From: Clostridiales bacterium
Lineage (GTDB): Bacteria > Bacillota > Clostridia > Oscillospirales > Oscillospiraceae
NCBI GenBank assembly: GCA_012516225.1
Contig: JAAYWX010000201.1
Location: 1 to 8,450, forward strand
Direction: 5' to 3'
DNA: 8,450 nucleotides
The first letter of the stretch is position 1; each line of letters starts with the position of its first letter. Below are positions 1 to 5,969 of the stretch, in pieces. Under the pieces are notes generated by a model. That model made no database searches and was not told where the DNA came from. It saw nothing but the letters and a program-made list of their open reading frames with translations. The translations under genes and the position numbers were made by a program.

Positions 1-264
1 CGCCGCCGCCAGAATCGTCCAGATAATGCGATCCACTAATTCGTCCCAGCGCTTGGCGGGCTTGCTTGTAAGCGTTTTAACGTCTGATTTAATTTCCGTT
101 ACGTCTTCTTTTATGTGCTCCTGTTCGTTTGCCATCGTGGCAACTGTTGAAACAAGAGCGTCAAGATTGTTTTGGCGTTCCTCCACTTTATCAAGGCGGT
201 GCGTATTGGATTTGCACCGCTGTTCCACCTCGGTGAGCCGTTTTTCTTCCTCATTCGTCATCAC
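1..264 (-). CDS. XhlA-like phage holin-accessory protein, C-terminus cut by window edge
   Basis: The minus strand reads open from about 264 off the left edge, giving 87-88 residues that begin MTNEEEKRLTEVEQRC. The visible part is a charged, heptad-like coiled coil (VEERQNNLDALVSTV and HIKEDVTEIKSDVKTL), then KPAKRWDELVDRIIWTILAAA, the start of a hydrophobic segment cut at base 1. This is the layout of the XhlA/hemolysin-type family (coiled coil plus one C-terminal membrane helix), which in phages sits in the lysis cassette with holin and endolysin. The start is GTG at 264 or ATG at 261; a GGGAGGG box at 272-278 is 7 bases from the GTG and 10 from the ATG. It follows the broken MuF-type gene on the same strand, separated by a hairpin, so it belongs to the same prophage remnant. 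Family assignment rests on remembered sequence pattern only. Confidence 0.75.
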   Translation of the reverse strand, partial: MMTNEEEKRLTEVEQRCKSNTHRLDKVEERQNNLDALVSTVATMANEQEHIKEDVTEIKSDVKTLTSKPAKRWDELVDRIIWTILAAA

Positions 265-306
265 GCATTTGCCCTCCCGCACCATATCTTATGTACACCG
301 TAGCAT

Positions 307-345
307 AAAAGGAAACGGGAAGTCGTTAAGACTCCCCGCTTTTTT
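307..345 (-). terminator. Hairpin terminator between the two phage genes, possibly bidirectional
   Basis: Arms 316-324 and 330-338 pair as CGGG and AGTC with GACT and CCCG, with one A.C mismatch and a GTTAA loop. On the minus strand the stem is followed by TTTCCTTTT, placing it after the stop of the broken MuF-type gene. On the plus strand it is followed by TTTTTT (340-345), so it could also stop transcription from the other side. Confidence 0.65.
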
Positions 346-380
346 AATCAAACGGATTATTTTTGCTGCTCTTATAGCGG

Positions 381-1890
381 CTATGGAACAAATACGAGCG
401 TTCGGCAATAGTCGCTTGCCGTCTCAAGCGCCTTTGCCTGATAAGCGGCAGGCAGAGCCGTAAAGGCCTTGCTTTGCGTAAGCTTTACGGCAATACCGGA
501 CCGGACGGCCTCGGCGGAGGCTGAGAAGTCCTTTCTTTTCCTCAGCCGCATCTGGACGGCGTTTTCAATGTCCTTCTGCGTGTACCCGTGCTTCAGCATG
601 TCCGCCACGATGGCATCGTACTGGGTATGGTCTTCCTCCTGCCAGGCATAGAAGGCAATGTCGTAGTAATGGCTCCGGTTGTCCGAGCTGTCGATCGAGT
701 AGAGCAGCTTGTCGGCCTCGTACATTGCCTGCCAGTTTCCGATGGCCCGGAGCGTCGTATTTGCGATACCCATGACGTCCCGCTTGATGTTGTAAACGGG
801 AATGCCGAACAGCCTTCCGACGCTGGCAAACAGATCCGCAAAGGCCGCGCCGAGCCCGTACCATCCGGGGTCATTTGCCGAGCCGAGTTTCTGTTTGTCA
901 AAAACGGTAAAATTGCCGGAATTCGTCCCATGATACACCACGCGCAGCCTGCCGTTCTCGTCCCTGACCTTGCTGTCCTTAAAGAACTCCGCCTGCGCCT
1001 TCGTGAGCCGCCGCCCTTCGCTGTCCGTCTCCTCCGCGTATTCTTCCCTGCCGTTTTGCATATACTCCTCATAGGGCACGCCGTCTATCTTGACTTTTCC
1101 GTCCGGATATGATATTGTGCCTATGGAACCGAAAGCGGTTGCATCTGAGGGCAATTGGAGCCCAAGGCCCTGCATCCAGCTTTCGGTTCTGTTTTTATTT
1201 GGGTCGAGGTACAGAAGGTCGCTGTTTCGTATGAAGCCCGCCGGGTTGCTGTCCTTGCCGTAGGCGCTCGCTATCACGTTCATGTTCAGAAGCTCGCCGC
1301 CCTTATTGGTCGGCTGAAGCTCCAGAACAGCCGTAACGGGAGCGCCGTTTTTGTCCGTGAAGTAGATTTCGGCGTAGGCGTCGGAAAGCCATTTAAGCCC
1401 CTCGCCGCCATGCTTCCGTACGATTTTCTCTTTCAGCCGGCGGTTGAGCCCCGGGTCCTTAAGCGCCGCGGCGTGATATTCCTCGTGCTTTGCGATTTTC
1501 TCCAAGACTGGAAACTGCGGAGCGTATAGCCGCCTTGTTTGCCGCAATCGCCGTTTCAGACGGGATGTCAGACACTTCCGGCAGCGTCTCCGGCTGTACG
1601 ACGCTCTGTGCTGCGTTCTGCGGGGAGTCTGCACTCTCGGGTATGTTTACCATCGGGACAATCGCCTTGTTCTGCGTTGTCCCCATTTTGGGAGCTATTT
1701 CCGGCAAAGGAACGATTCTGTCTGTTGGAGCCGGAATATTCGCTTCACCGTTTAGCAGGGCCGGATTCCCGAAATCCGTCGTCCGCTTAATAATCCCGAT
1801 TTGCTCATCAACGGCGTCAAGGATTTCGTTAATCTGATTTACATACTTCTGCTGTCCGGCAAAATAGTTCTGCGCGAGGGCCTGACCCAA
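381..1890 (-). pseudogene. Broken phage polyvalent protein: MuF C-terminal domain, partial ADP-ribosyltransferase domain, helical tail
   Basis: Two overlapping minus frames make one gene. The 5' part (1890 to about 1500) reads LAQNYFAGQQKYVNQINEIL and then a Pro/Glu-rich linker; the 3' part (about 1540 to 381) continues from VLEKIAKHEEYHAAALKDPG. The frame change lies at about 1490-1545; beyond it the first frame gives nonsense (ENRKARGISRRGA), and the second frame's own Arg-rich start is equally artificial. In the second frame, residues about 46-175 resemble the MuF C-terminal domain (ELLNMNVIASAYGK, SWMQGLGLQLPSD). Residues about 213-265 look like the start of a polyvalent-protein ADP-ribosyltransferase (VVYHGT, then DPGWYGLGAAF). 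The text then jumps to a helical region (LFGIPVYNIKRDVMG) typical of other parts of such phage proteins, suggesting an in-frame deletion near base 840. A stop codon at 1900-1902 lies just before the TTG at 1890, with no ribosome site, so the 5' end is lost. Domain names are from memory of these families; the breakage is directly visible. Confidence 0.7.
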
Positions 1891-1964
1891 ATTTTGTATT
1901 TACTTCCGGCAATACCGTAATTATACATCTATTGCCATAATATGTACAATTATGCTATTATGTA

Positions 1965-1990
1965 TTGATATTTAGTTATTTTAGTATAAT
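1965..1990 (+). promoter_or_regulatory. Candidate promoter for the DUF4236 gene
   Basis: A perfect -10 TATAAT lies at 1985-1990 in the AT-rich stretch between the phage pseudogene and the DUF4236 start at 2109. The best -35 is TTGATA at 1965-1970, but the spacer is only 14 bases, so the -35 assignment is weak. The rest of 1891-2108 shows only a 25-codon frame at 2008-2085 without a ribosome site. Confidence 0.35.
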
Positions 1991-2108
1991 TTACATGTAC
2001 GTCCGGAATGTTAAAGAAAATGGCTATTAATAAGCAGTACATAGTTTGGAGTACAGCAGCCCTGCCGCATATTATCGTGAAATAATTTAAAGAGGTGATT
2101 ATAAAATT

Positions 2109-2966
2109 ATGGGAATTAGGTATCGCAAAAGCGTAAAAATTGCACCGGGAGTCAAGCTTAATATCGGCAAGCAGAGTGTAGGTATCGGCATAGGCGGAAA
2201 GTATGGCGGGATATCTTATAACACTAAAACTGGAACTCGTGCAAGGGTTTCGGCTCCGGGCACAGGTCTGTCATACACGACAAAAGTAGGAAATTCTAAA
2301 AGAAGCACTACAAAGGCAAAGCCTCCACAACCAGATAACGCAATCAGAAATGACAGTATTAAAGTTCAAAAACCCCTTATTGCAAAGTGGTGGTACGTTC
2401 TCATTACCATTATGTTGCTGATTGGCGGGTTTGGGAACATTGGCTCCAATGCCGGTGCGGCTGTATTCGGGATAGGGCTTGGTGCGTTTTTGGTCTTTGC
2501 CGGAATATCTTCATACAAAAAATATAAGAACAATCCCCTTAAAGACCTTGATATTGAATCTTTTAACCGATATCTCCAAATCTTTGATGAGAGCTTCAAA
2601 ATAGTAGCGGAAACAATAGAACCTGAAACCTTTTTTGTTCGTTATAATGAGGCTTTAAATTCTGCAGAATCTATGTCAGCAATGACTAATCAACCAATTG
2701 TTCATGGTGATACGCCTCAAAATGCTGTCCAAGCATTGAAAGATCGACAGACAGAACTTACAAATGCTTTCCTTGACCGTTACGCAAAAGATATCCGCAT
2801 GAAAGCCTTTGAACTTACTCGCGGGAGAAAAGGTAAACTGGAAACGTTCATGCTTATTACATCTGAATACGATGATGCAATGACTTCTGATAGCAAGGCG
2901 TATCGAGATAAGCTATATGCGGACATGCTTGAAAAAATAGAGGAAGAAAAAACTTTTTCGATATAA
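2109..2966 (+). CDS. DUF4236 domain membrane protein
   Basis: This is a 285-residue protein. Residues 1-60 are a clear DUF4236 domain: MGIRYRKSVKIAPGVKLNIG, then Gly-rich strands ending APGTGLSYTTKVG. A Lys/Pro/Asn-rich linker (62-88) leads to two membrane segments at about 94-108 (WWYVLITIMLLIGGFG) and 114-135 (AGAAVFGIGLGAFLVFAGI). A charged, helical, probably cytosolic tail (140-285) has no motif I recognise. The ATG is preceded by AAAGAGGTGA at 2089-2098, a good ribosome site. The gene is intact, AT-rich and stands between two decayed phage pieces, so it may be cargo of the lost element or host DNA joined by rearrangement. DUF4236 has no established biochemical role; the small Gly-rich domain is often attached to membrane segments. 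Its stop lies only a few bases before the integrase remnant. Family sure, function unknown. Confidence 0.85.
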   Translation: MGIRYRKSVKIAPGVKLNIGKQSVGIGIGGKYGGISYNTKTGTRARVSAPGTGLSYTTKVGNSKRSTTKAKPPQPDNAIRNDSIKVQKPLIAKWWYVLITIMLLIGGFGNIGSNAGAAVFGIGLGAFLVFAGISSYKKYKNNPLKDLDIESFNRYLQIFDESFKIVAETIEPETFFVRYNEALNSAESMSAMTNQPIVHGDTPQNAVQALKDRQTELTNAFLDRYAKDIRMKAFELTRGRKGKLETFMLITSEYDDAMTSDSKAYRDKLYADMLEKIEEEKTFSI

Positions 2967-2971
2967 TAATT

Positions 2972-3914
2972 ACCCAAAACGGCAATCAGATCCGAGAGCG
3001 CATGACTTGGAAGCCGACGCCGGGTATGACGCCCAAGCAGATAGAAAAGGAGCTCAATCGTCAAGTTACTCTGTTTGAGGAGCAAGTGAAATGCTCCACC
3101 ACCCATGACGGCAATATCCGGCTGAAAGAGTTTACGGACCTTTTTTTGAAAGATTATGCTTACCCCCACCCTAAAGGCCAAGACCGCCTTTGAATACGAG
3201 AAGCGGATGGGGGTAGTCAATCAGGCCTTGGGACACATCAAACTCAAGGATCTAAAGCCCGGACATATCGCCTCATTTTACAGTAACTTGCAAGAGGAGG
3301 GGATGCGCACCAAAGAGCTGGCAAATATAAAAATTGACTTCTCTAAATGGTTGAAGGAACAACACCTGACGATGGCCGCCATGTCTGAAAAAACTGGTGT
3401 TTCGTTATGGGTATTCAAGAAGCTGAAGAACGGGCAGAGTATTGCCAAAGACTGTGCGGAAACCATTGCCAAAGCTATGGGCATGGACATGAACCAGCTT
3501 TTCGTCATTAAAAAGGACATGACCTCGCTGGCCGCCGGTACCATTCACACATATCACCGAGTCTTGTCGGCTGTACTTTTTCGTGCGGTGAAATGGGGGT
3601 ATATCCAATACAATCCGGCTTCGCGTGCTGATCTACCTTCGCTTGCTAACCGATGGGCTAAATATCTTGACGAGCCGGATGCTCGGCGCTTGCTGGAGTT
3701 GCTACGGCATGAGCCGATAAAGTGGAGGACAATAATGACCTTTGACCTGCTTTCTGGGTTACGCCGGGGTGAGCTGGCGGGCCTGCGTTGGCAGGACGTG
3801 AATTTTGAGGAACAGACCATAATGATTACCCAGACCTTTGATAAATTCAACGACATTGTGGTTCCGGAAGAAAATCCCCCGGAGCCCATGGTGGAAGTCA
3901 AGAAAATTGGATAA
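2972..3914 (+). pseudogene. Tyrosine recombinase (phage integrase) remnant with embedded helix-turn-helix
   Basis: Homology starts before the first Met: the open frame reads NGNQIRERMTWKPTPGMTPK, which in this integrase family follows an N-terminal segment that is missing here. The ATG at 3002 is therefore probably internal. The frame shifts at C5 (3163-3167), so that FTDLFLKDYAY joins PTLKAKTAFEYEKRM; removing one C restores it. The core-binding domain follows (LGHIKLKDLKPGHIASFYSN), interrupted by a Cro/C1-type helix-turn-helix (HLTMAAMSEKTGVSLWVFKK to AKAMGMDMNQLF, about residues 60-116 of the second frame), then resumes at GTIHTYHRVLSAVLFRAVKW. The catalytic domain begins normally, with the first catalytic Arg in LLSGLRRGELAGLRW, but ends at 3914, before the H-x-x-R box and the Tyr. 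Its stop codon lies inside the poly-A side of the tRNA-Thr terminator, so the 3' end is a rearrangement junction. It cannot be an active recombinase. Confidence 0.88.
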
Positions 3915-3947
3915 AAAGAAAAGACCCGGACAGTGAAGTCCGGACCT
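3913..3947 (-). terminator. Rho-independent terminator of the tRNA-Thr gene
   Basis: Arms 3922-3931 and 3938-3947 form a 10-bp stem (two G.U pairs) with a 6-base loop. On the minus strand it is followed by TTTTCTTTTT (3921 down to about 3913). It lies 8 bases past the tRNA CCA end. The integrase remnant's stop codon TAA (3912-3914) overlaps the U-tract. Confidence 0.85.
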
Positions 3948-3954
3948 TTGTTTA

Positions 3955-4029
3955 TGGAGCTGCTGGTGAGAATCGAACTCACAACCCCGTCATTACGAGT
4001 GACGTGCTCTGCCTTTGAGCCACAGCAGC
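3955..4029 (-). tRNA. tRNA-Thr (anticodon CGU), CCA encoded
   Basis: Read on the minus strand from 4029: acceptor GCTGCTG, TG, D-arm GCTC-AAAGGCA-GAGC, anticodon stem CGTCA/TGACG with loop CTCGTAA (anticodon CGT, reading ACG), variable GGGTT, T-arm GTGAG-TTCGATT-CTCAC, acceptor CAGCAGC, discriminator T and CCA at 3957-3955. Every stem pairs fully. It is followed by a strong terminator. A consensus promoter lies about 210 bases upstream, beyond a broken tRNA; a weaker candidate (GTTCAA 4145-4150 and AAAATA 4123-4128 on the plus strand, 16-base spacer) lies closer. Confidence 0.95.
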
Positions 4030-4061
4030 GTGCTGTCTATTTTTGCTTGTTTTAGCGGGCG

Positions 4062-4080
4062 TAAACCCCAAATAAACCCC
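4062..4080. repeat. Two direct TAAACCCC repeats, 11 bases apart
   Basis: TAAACCCC occurs at 4062-4069 and 4073-4080, one helical turn apart, between the intact tRNA-Thr and the half tRNA. Such phased repeats beside an attachment region can be integrase arm-type sites, but two copies are weak evidence. The rest of 4030-4157 shows no gene. Confidence 0.35.
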
Positions 4081-4157
4081 TTTTGGTGGTTTTCACTCTG
4101 AGTGCTACCTTAAAAAAAGTAGAAAATACAAGGCTTTGCCGGCTGTTCAAGTGGGTG

Positions 4158-4207
4158 TTGACCTAATCATTGCGAATCAGCTGCTCTACCGACTGAGCTA
4201 CAGTAGT
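4158..4207 (-). pseudogene. 5' half of a tRNA gene, probable attachment-site scar
   Basis: From 4207 on the minus strand: ACTACTG, TA, a perfect D-arm (GCTC-AGTCGGTA-GAGC), A, then GCTGA with loop TTCGCAA. The 3' side of the anticodon stem (TGATT) no longer pairs with GCTGA, and no T-arm or matching acceptor strand follows. The body resembles a tRNA-Thr whose loop would normally be TTCGTAA. A perfect promoter lies directly upstream, so the 5' end is the native gene start and the 3' half was lost, as expected when an integrated element is deleted imprecisely. It may instead be a phage attP core copy. Confidence 0.7.
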
Positions 4208-4242
4208 AAGCAAAACCTGTGGCATTTCAGAGCGCAGTGCTG

Positions 4243-4271
4243 ATTATACCTTTTTCTTTTAGCTTTGTCAA
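4243..4271 (-). promoter_or_regulatory. Perfect consensus promoter of the tRNA-Thr locus
   Basis: On the minus strand TTGACA (4271-4266) is separated by 17 bases from TATAAT (4248-4243). The predicted start is about 4236, some 29 bases before the half tRNA at 4207 and about 207 before the intact tRNA-Thr. No terminator is seen between them, so both would be in one transcript. Confidence 0.9.
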
Positions 4272-4305
4272 CATCTTTAGGTCTTTGCCGCTTAAAATAC
4301 CGTAC

Positions 4306-4330
4306 GGCGGGGGTGTACTGGGCCCCCGCC
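4306..4330 (-). terminator. Hairpin terminator after the radical SAM gene
   Basis: GGCGGGGG (4306-4313) and CCCCCGCC (4323-4330) form a perfect 8-bp GC stem with a 9-base loop, 33 bases after the radical SAM stop. The following minus-strand bases (GTACGGTATTTTAAG) lack a proper U-tract, so termination may be imperfect or Rho-assisted. Confidence 0.6.
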
Positions 4331-4362
4331 GCCTATTGTGGAAGGAATACTTGATTTTCGAT

Positions 4363-5748
4363 TTATTTTTTGCATCCTGACACACACTCAGCACAGCCGT
4401 GCGAACAGGCCCAGAGCTTATCGGCTACCGGAGCCCATTTTTCCGCGGCTTCCTGTGTTTTTGCGATAAGGTCATTGACATTTTCGGGGCTTTGCATATC
4501 CGTTGATTTTGCACCGGTTGTTTCAACCATCATCTTCAGCTTTTCAGGATTATCAAGAAGAGGACAGGGGCGAAGCATATTTTCGTTGAACGGCTGATTG
4601 TTGTGATAAGCCATGAAAAGCGGAGATTTGAACGCTTCAAGCAACGTTTTCTCCCTTATATTGGAGTCGGAATAGTGGATAAATGCACAGGGTTCTATAT
4701 CTCCGTTTGCATTTATATGGAGATAGTCCTTTGCCCCCGCTATGCAACCGTTGACATATTCGCCGTCGTTCCAGAAATCCATCATAAAAATAGGCTTAGT
4801 ACCGCGGAATTCCCTGATCCTATGGTACATAAACTCTCTCTGCTCAGGAGTGGCTATAAGATCGGGTACAGCGTCTTTGCCGATGGGTATATATGTAAAC
4901 AGCCAAGCAAATTTTGCGCCTGCATCTATCATGCTGTCAAAAAATTCTTCGCTACCGATTATCTCGCAGTTTTTCCGTGTATAGCAACAGGAAATACCAA
5001 ACACAAGTTTCTTACGCTTCAGTATCTCCATAGCTTTGACTACTGCCTGATATGTGCCCTTGCCGCGTCTGAAATCTGTAGCTTCTTCAAAGCCTTCAAC
5101 GCTTATTGCCGGCACAAAGTTTTTAACGCGGAGCATTTCATCGGCAAAAGCTTCATCTATAAGAGTTCCGTTGGTAAACGCAAGGAACTCGCAATCGGGA
5201 TGCTTATCGCAGAGCCTGATTATGTCTTTTTTGCGGACAAGCGGTTCACCGCCTGAATAGATGTACATATACACGCCCATCTCTTTGCCCTGGGTGATTA
5301 TGCTATCAAGTTCCTCATAGCTGAGATTAAGCTTGTTTCCGTACTCTGCGGCCCAGCAGCCGATACAGTGAAGGTTGCATGCGGAAGTCGGATCCATAAG
5401 AATTGCCCAGGGGATGCTGCAGCCTTCCTTCTCTCTATATTTGTTCCTTCGCTTTCCTCCAAGCATTGTCGCATTGACAACAAAGTTTTCAAAGAGAGCC
5501 TTTCTTACGCCGTCATCGACATCGGTCCAAAAACTCTTGATAAGGCGGTACCAGTTGCCATCCTTGTTTTCAAAACCTTCTCTGGCGGCTTTTGCCTGAG
5601 TTTCAACGCCTCCCTTTTTATCTATCCAGTCGAGGATTTTAGGGATGTTTTCGTCAGGATCTTTATCCATATACGAAACAACGCGTTTAAGTCCGAAAGT
5701 CTGAATTGATTCTTTCAGTGTCTTTTTTGCGGCTGTTTTTCTTCCCAT
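4363..5748 (-). CDS. Radical SAM enzyme with SPASM-like and C-terminal cysteine clusters
   Basis: This is a 461-residue cytosolic enzyme of unknown substrate. An N-terminal helical region (1-112) precedes the radical SAM barrel. C124, C128 and C131 (ACNLHCIGCW) form the CxxxCxxC that binds the 4Fe-4S cluster for S-adenosylmethionine cleavage; SGGEP at 165-169 is the SAM-binding strand; later strands read FTNGTLIDE and PAISVEGFEE. C335, C354 and C395 (GCIAGAKDY, NGDIEPCAF, RPCPLLDNP) suggest a SPASM-like auxiliary cluster. The last residues carry CxxxCxxCxxxC (C448, C452, C455, C459), possibly a further metal site. The ATG at 5748 has AGAAAGG 9-10 bases upstream. It is divergent from a shortened relative lacking these cysteines and a VTT membrane protein gene. 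Superfamily certain; the reaction, perhaps on a peptide or lipid, is not readable from the sequence. Confidence 0.92.
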   Translation of the reverse strand: MGRKTAAKKTLKESIQTFGLKRVVSYMDKDPDENIPKILDWIDKKGGVETQAKAAREGFENKDGNWYRLIKSFWTDVDDGVRKALFENFVVNATMLGGKRRNKYREKEGCSIPWAILMDPTSACNLHCIGCWAAEYGNKLNLSYEELDSIITQGKEMGVYMYIYSGGEPLVRKKDIIRLCDKHPDCEFLAFTNGTLIDEAFADEMLRVKNFVPAISVEGFEEATDFRRGKGTYQAVVKAMEILKRKKLVFGISCCYTRKNCEIIGSEEFFDSMIDAGAKFAWLFTYIPIGKDAVPDLIATPEQREFMYHRIREFRGTKPIFMMDFWNDGEYVNGCIAGAKDYLHINANGDIEPCAFIHYSDSNIREKTLLEAFKSPLFMAYHNNQPFNENMLRPCPLLDNPEKLKMMVETTGAKSTDMQSPENVNDLIAKTQEAAEKWAPVADKLWACSHGCAECVSGCKK

Positions 5749-5811
5749 ACCGATTGACCTTTCTGTGTTTTATTTAAGCTGATTTTAGTTTTGTTTTTTG
5801 TCATTGTCATC

Positions 5812-5833
5812 GGACATTTTTGCAAATCTGTCC
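5812..5833. promoter_or_regulatory. 22-bp operator-like palindrome in the divergent intergenic region
   Basis: GGACA (5812-5816) and TGTCC (5829-5833) flank a central perfect TTTGCAAA (5819-5826), with only two mismatched position pairs between: 18 of 22 bases are symmetric. It lies 64 bases before the radical SAM start and 137 before the plus-strand operon. The plus strand continues CCTTTTTT, so a weak hairpin terminator is an alternative reading. A regulator site is more likely given the symmetry; the nearby TetR protein is one candidate binder. Confidence 0.5.
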
Positions 5834-5881
5834 CCTTTTTTGGCATTTTATATGAAAGTGCTAATTTTTTAGGCTGAAGTT

Positions 5882-5887
5882 TATAAT
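5882..5887 (+). promoter_or_regulatory. Candidate -10 box for the pseudoenzyme/VTT operon
   Basis: TATAAT lies 82 bases before the start codon at 5970, but no recognisable -35 hexamer sits 16-18 bases upstream, so an activator may be needed or the match is chance. No convincing promoter for the radical SAM gene is seen on the opposite strand. Confidence 0.3.
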
Positions 5888-5908
5888 TGCCTATTTTGTT
5901 TTCCTATT

Positions 5909-5926
5909 AATAAAATACATTTTATT
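5909..5926. repeat. Perfect 8-2-8 AT-rich palindrome
   Basis: AATAAAAT, AC, ATTTTATT is perfectly symmetric and lies between the candidate -10 box and the pseudoenzyme start, in the expected 5' untranslated region. It could be an operator or a weak RNA hairpin, but base composition makes chance a real possibility. Confidence 0.35.
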
Positions 5927-5969
5927 TCAGATGAATATGCTTTTTAATGTTAGGATATGGTGATCTTTT

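Noticed and set aside
588..1112. A 174-codon plus-strand frame and several shorter frames over the MuF-type pseudogene
   Set aside because: They are shadows of a GC-rich gene; the minus-strand frame carries the recognisable domains.
2008..2085. A 25-codon frame upstream of the DUF4236 gene, a possible leader peptide
   Set aside because: There is no ribosome site before its ATG and no regulatory residue run or attenuator structure.
4141..4160. A plus-strand TTCAAGT resembling a tRNA T-loop next to the half tRNA
   Set aside because: It is on the wrong strand and the flanking bases do not form a T-stem, so it does not complete the tRNA.
4603..5256. A 217-codon plus-strand reading frame opposite the radical SAM gene
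   Set aside because: It lies wholly antisense to a gene with clear motifs, has a Cys/Phe/Tyr-rich random composition and no ribosome site.
5812..5842. Palindrome plus CCTTTTTT read as a plus-strand terminator
   Set aside because: No plus-strand gene lies upstream to end, the outer stem is only 5 bp, and the central symmetry suits a protein site better. Kept only as an alternative.
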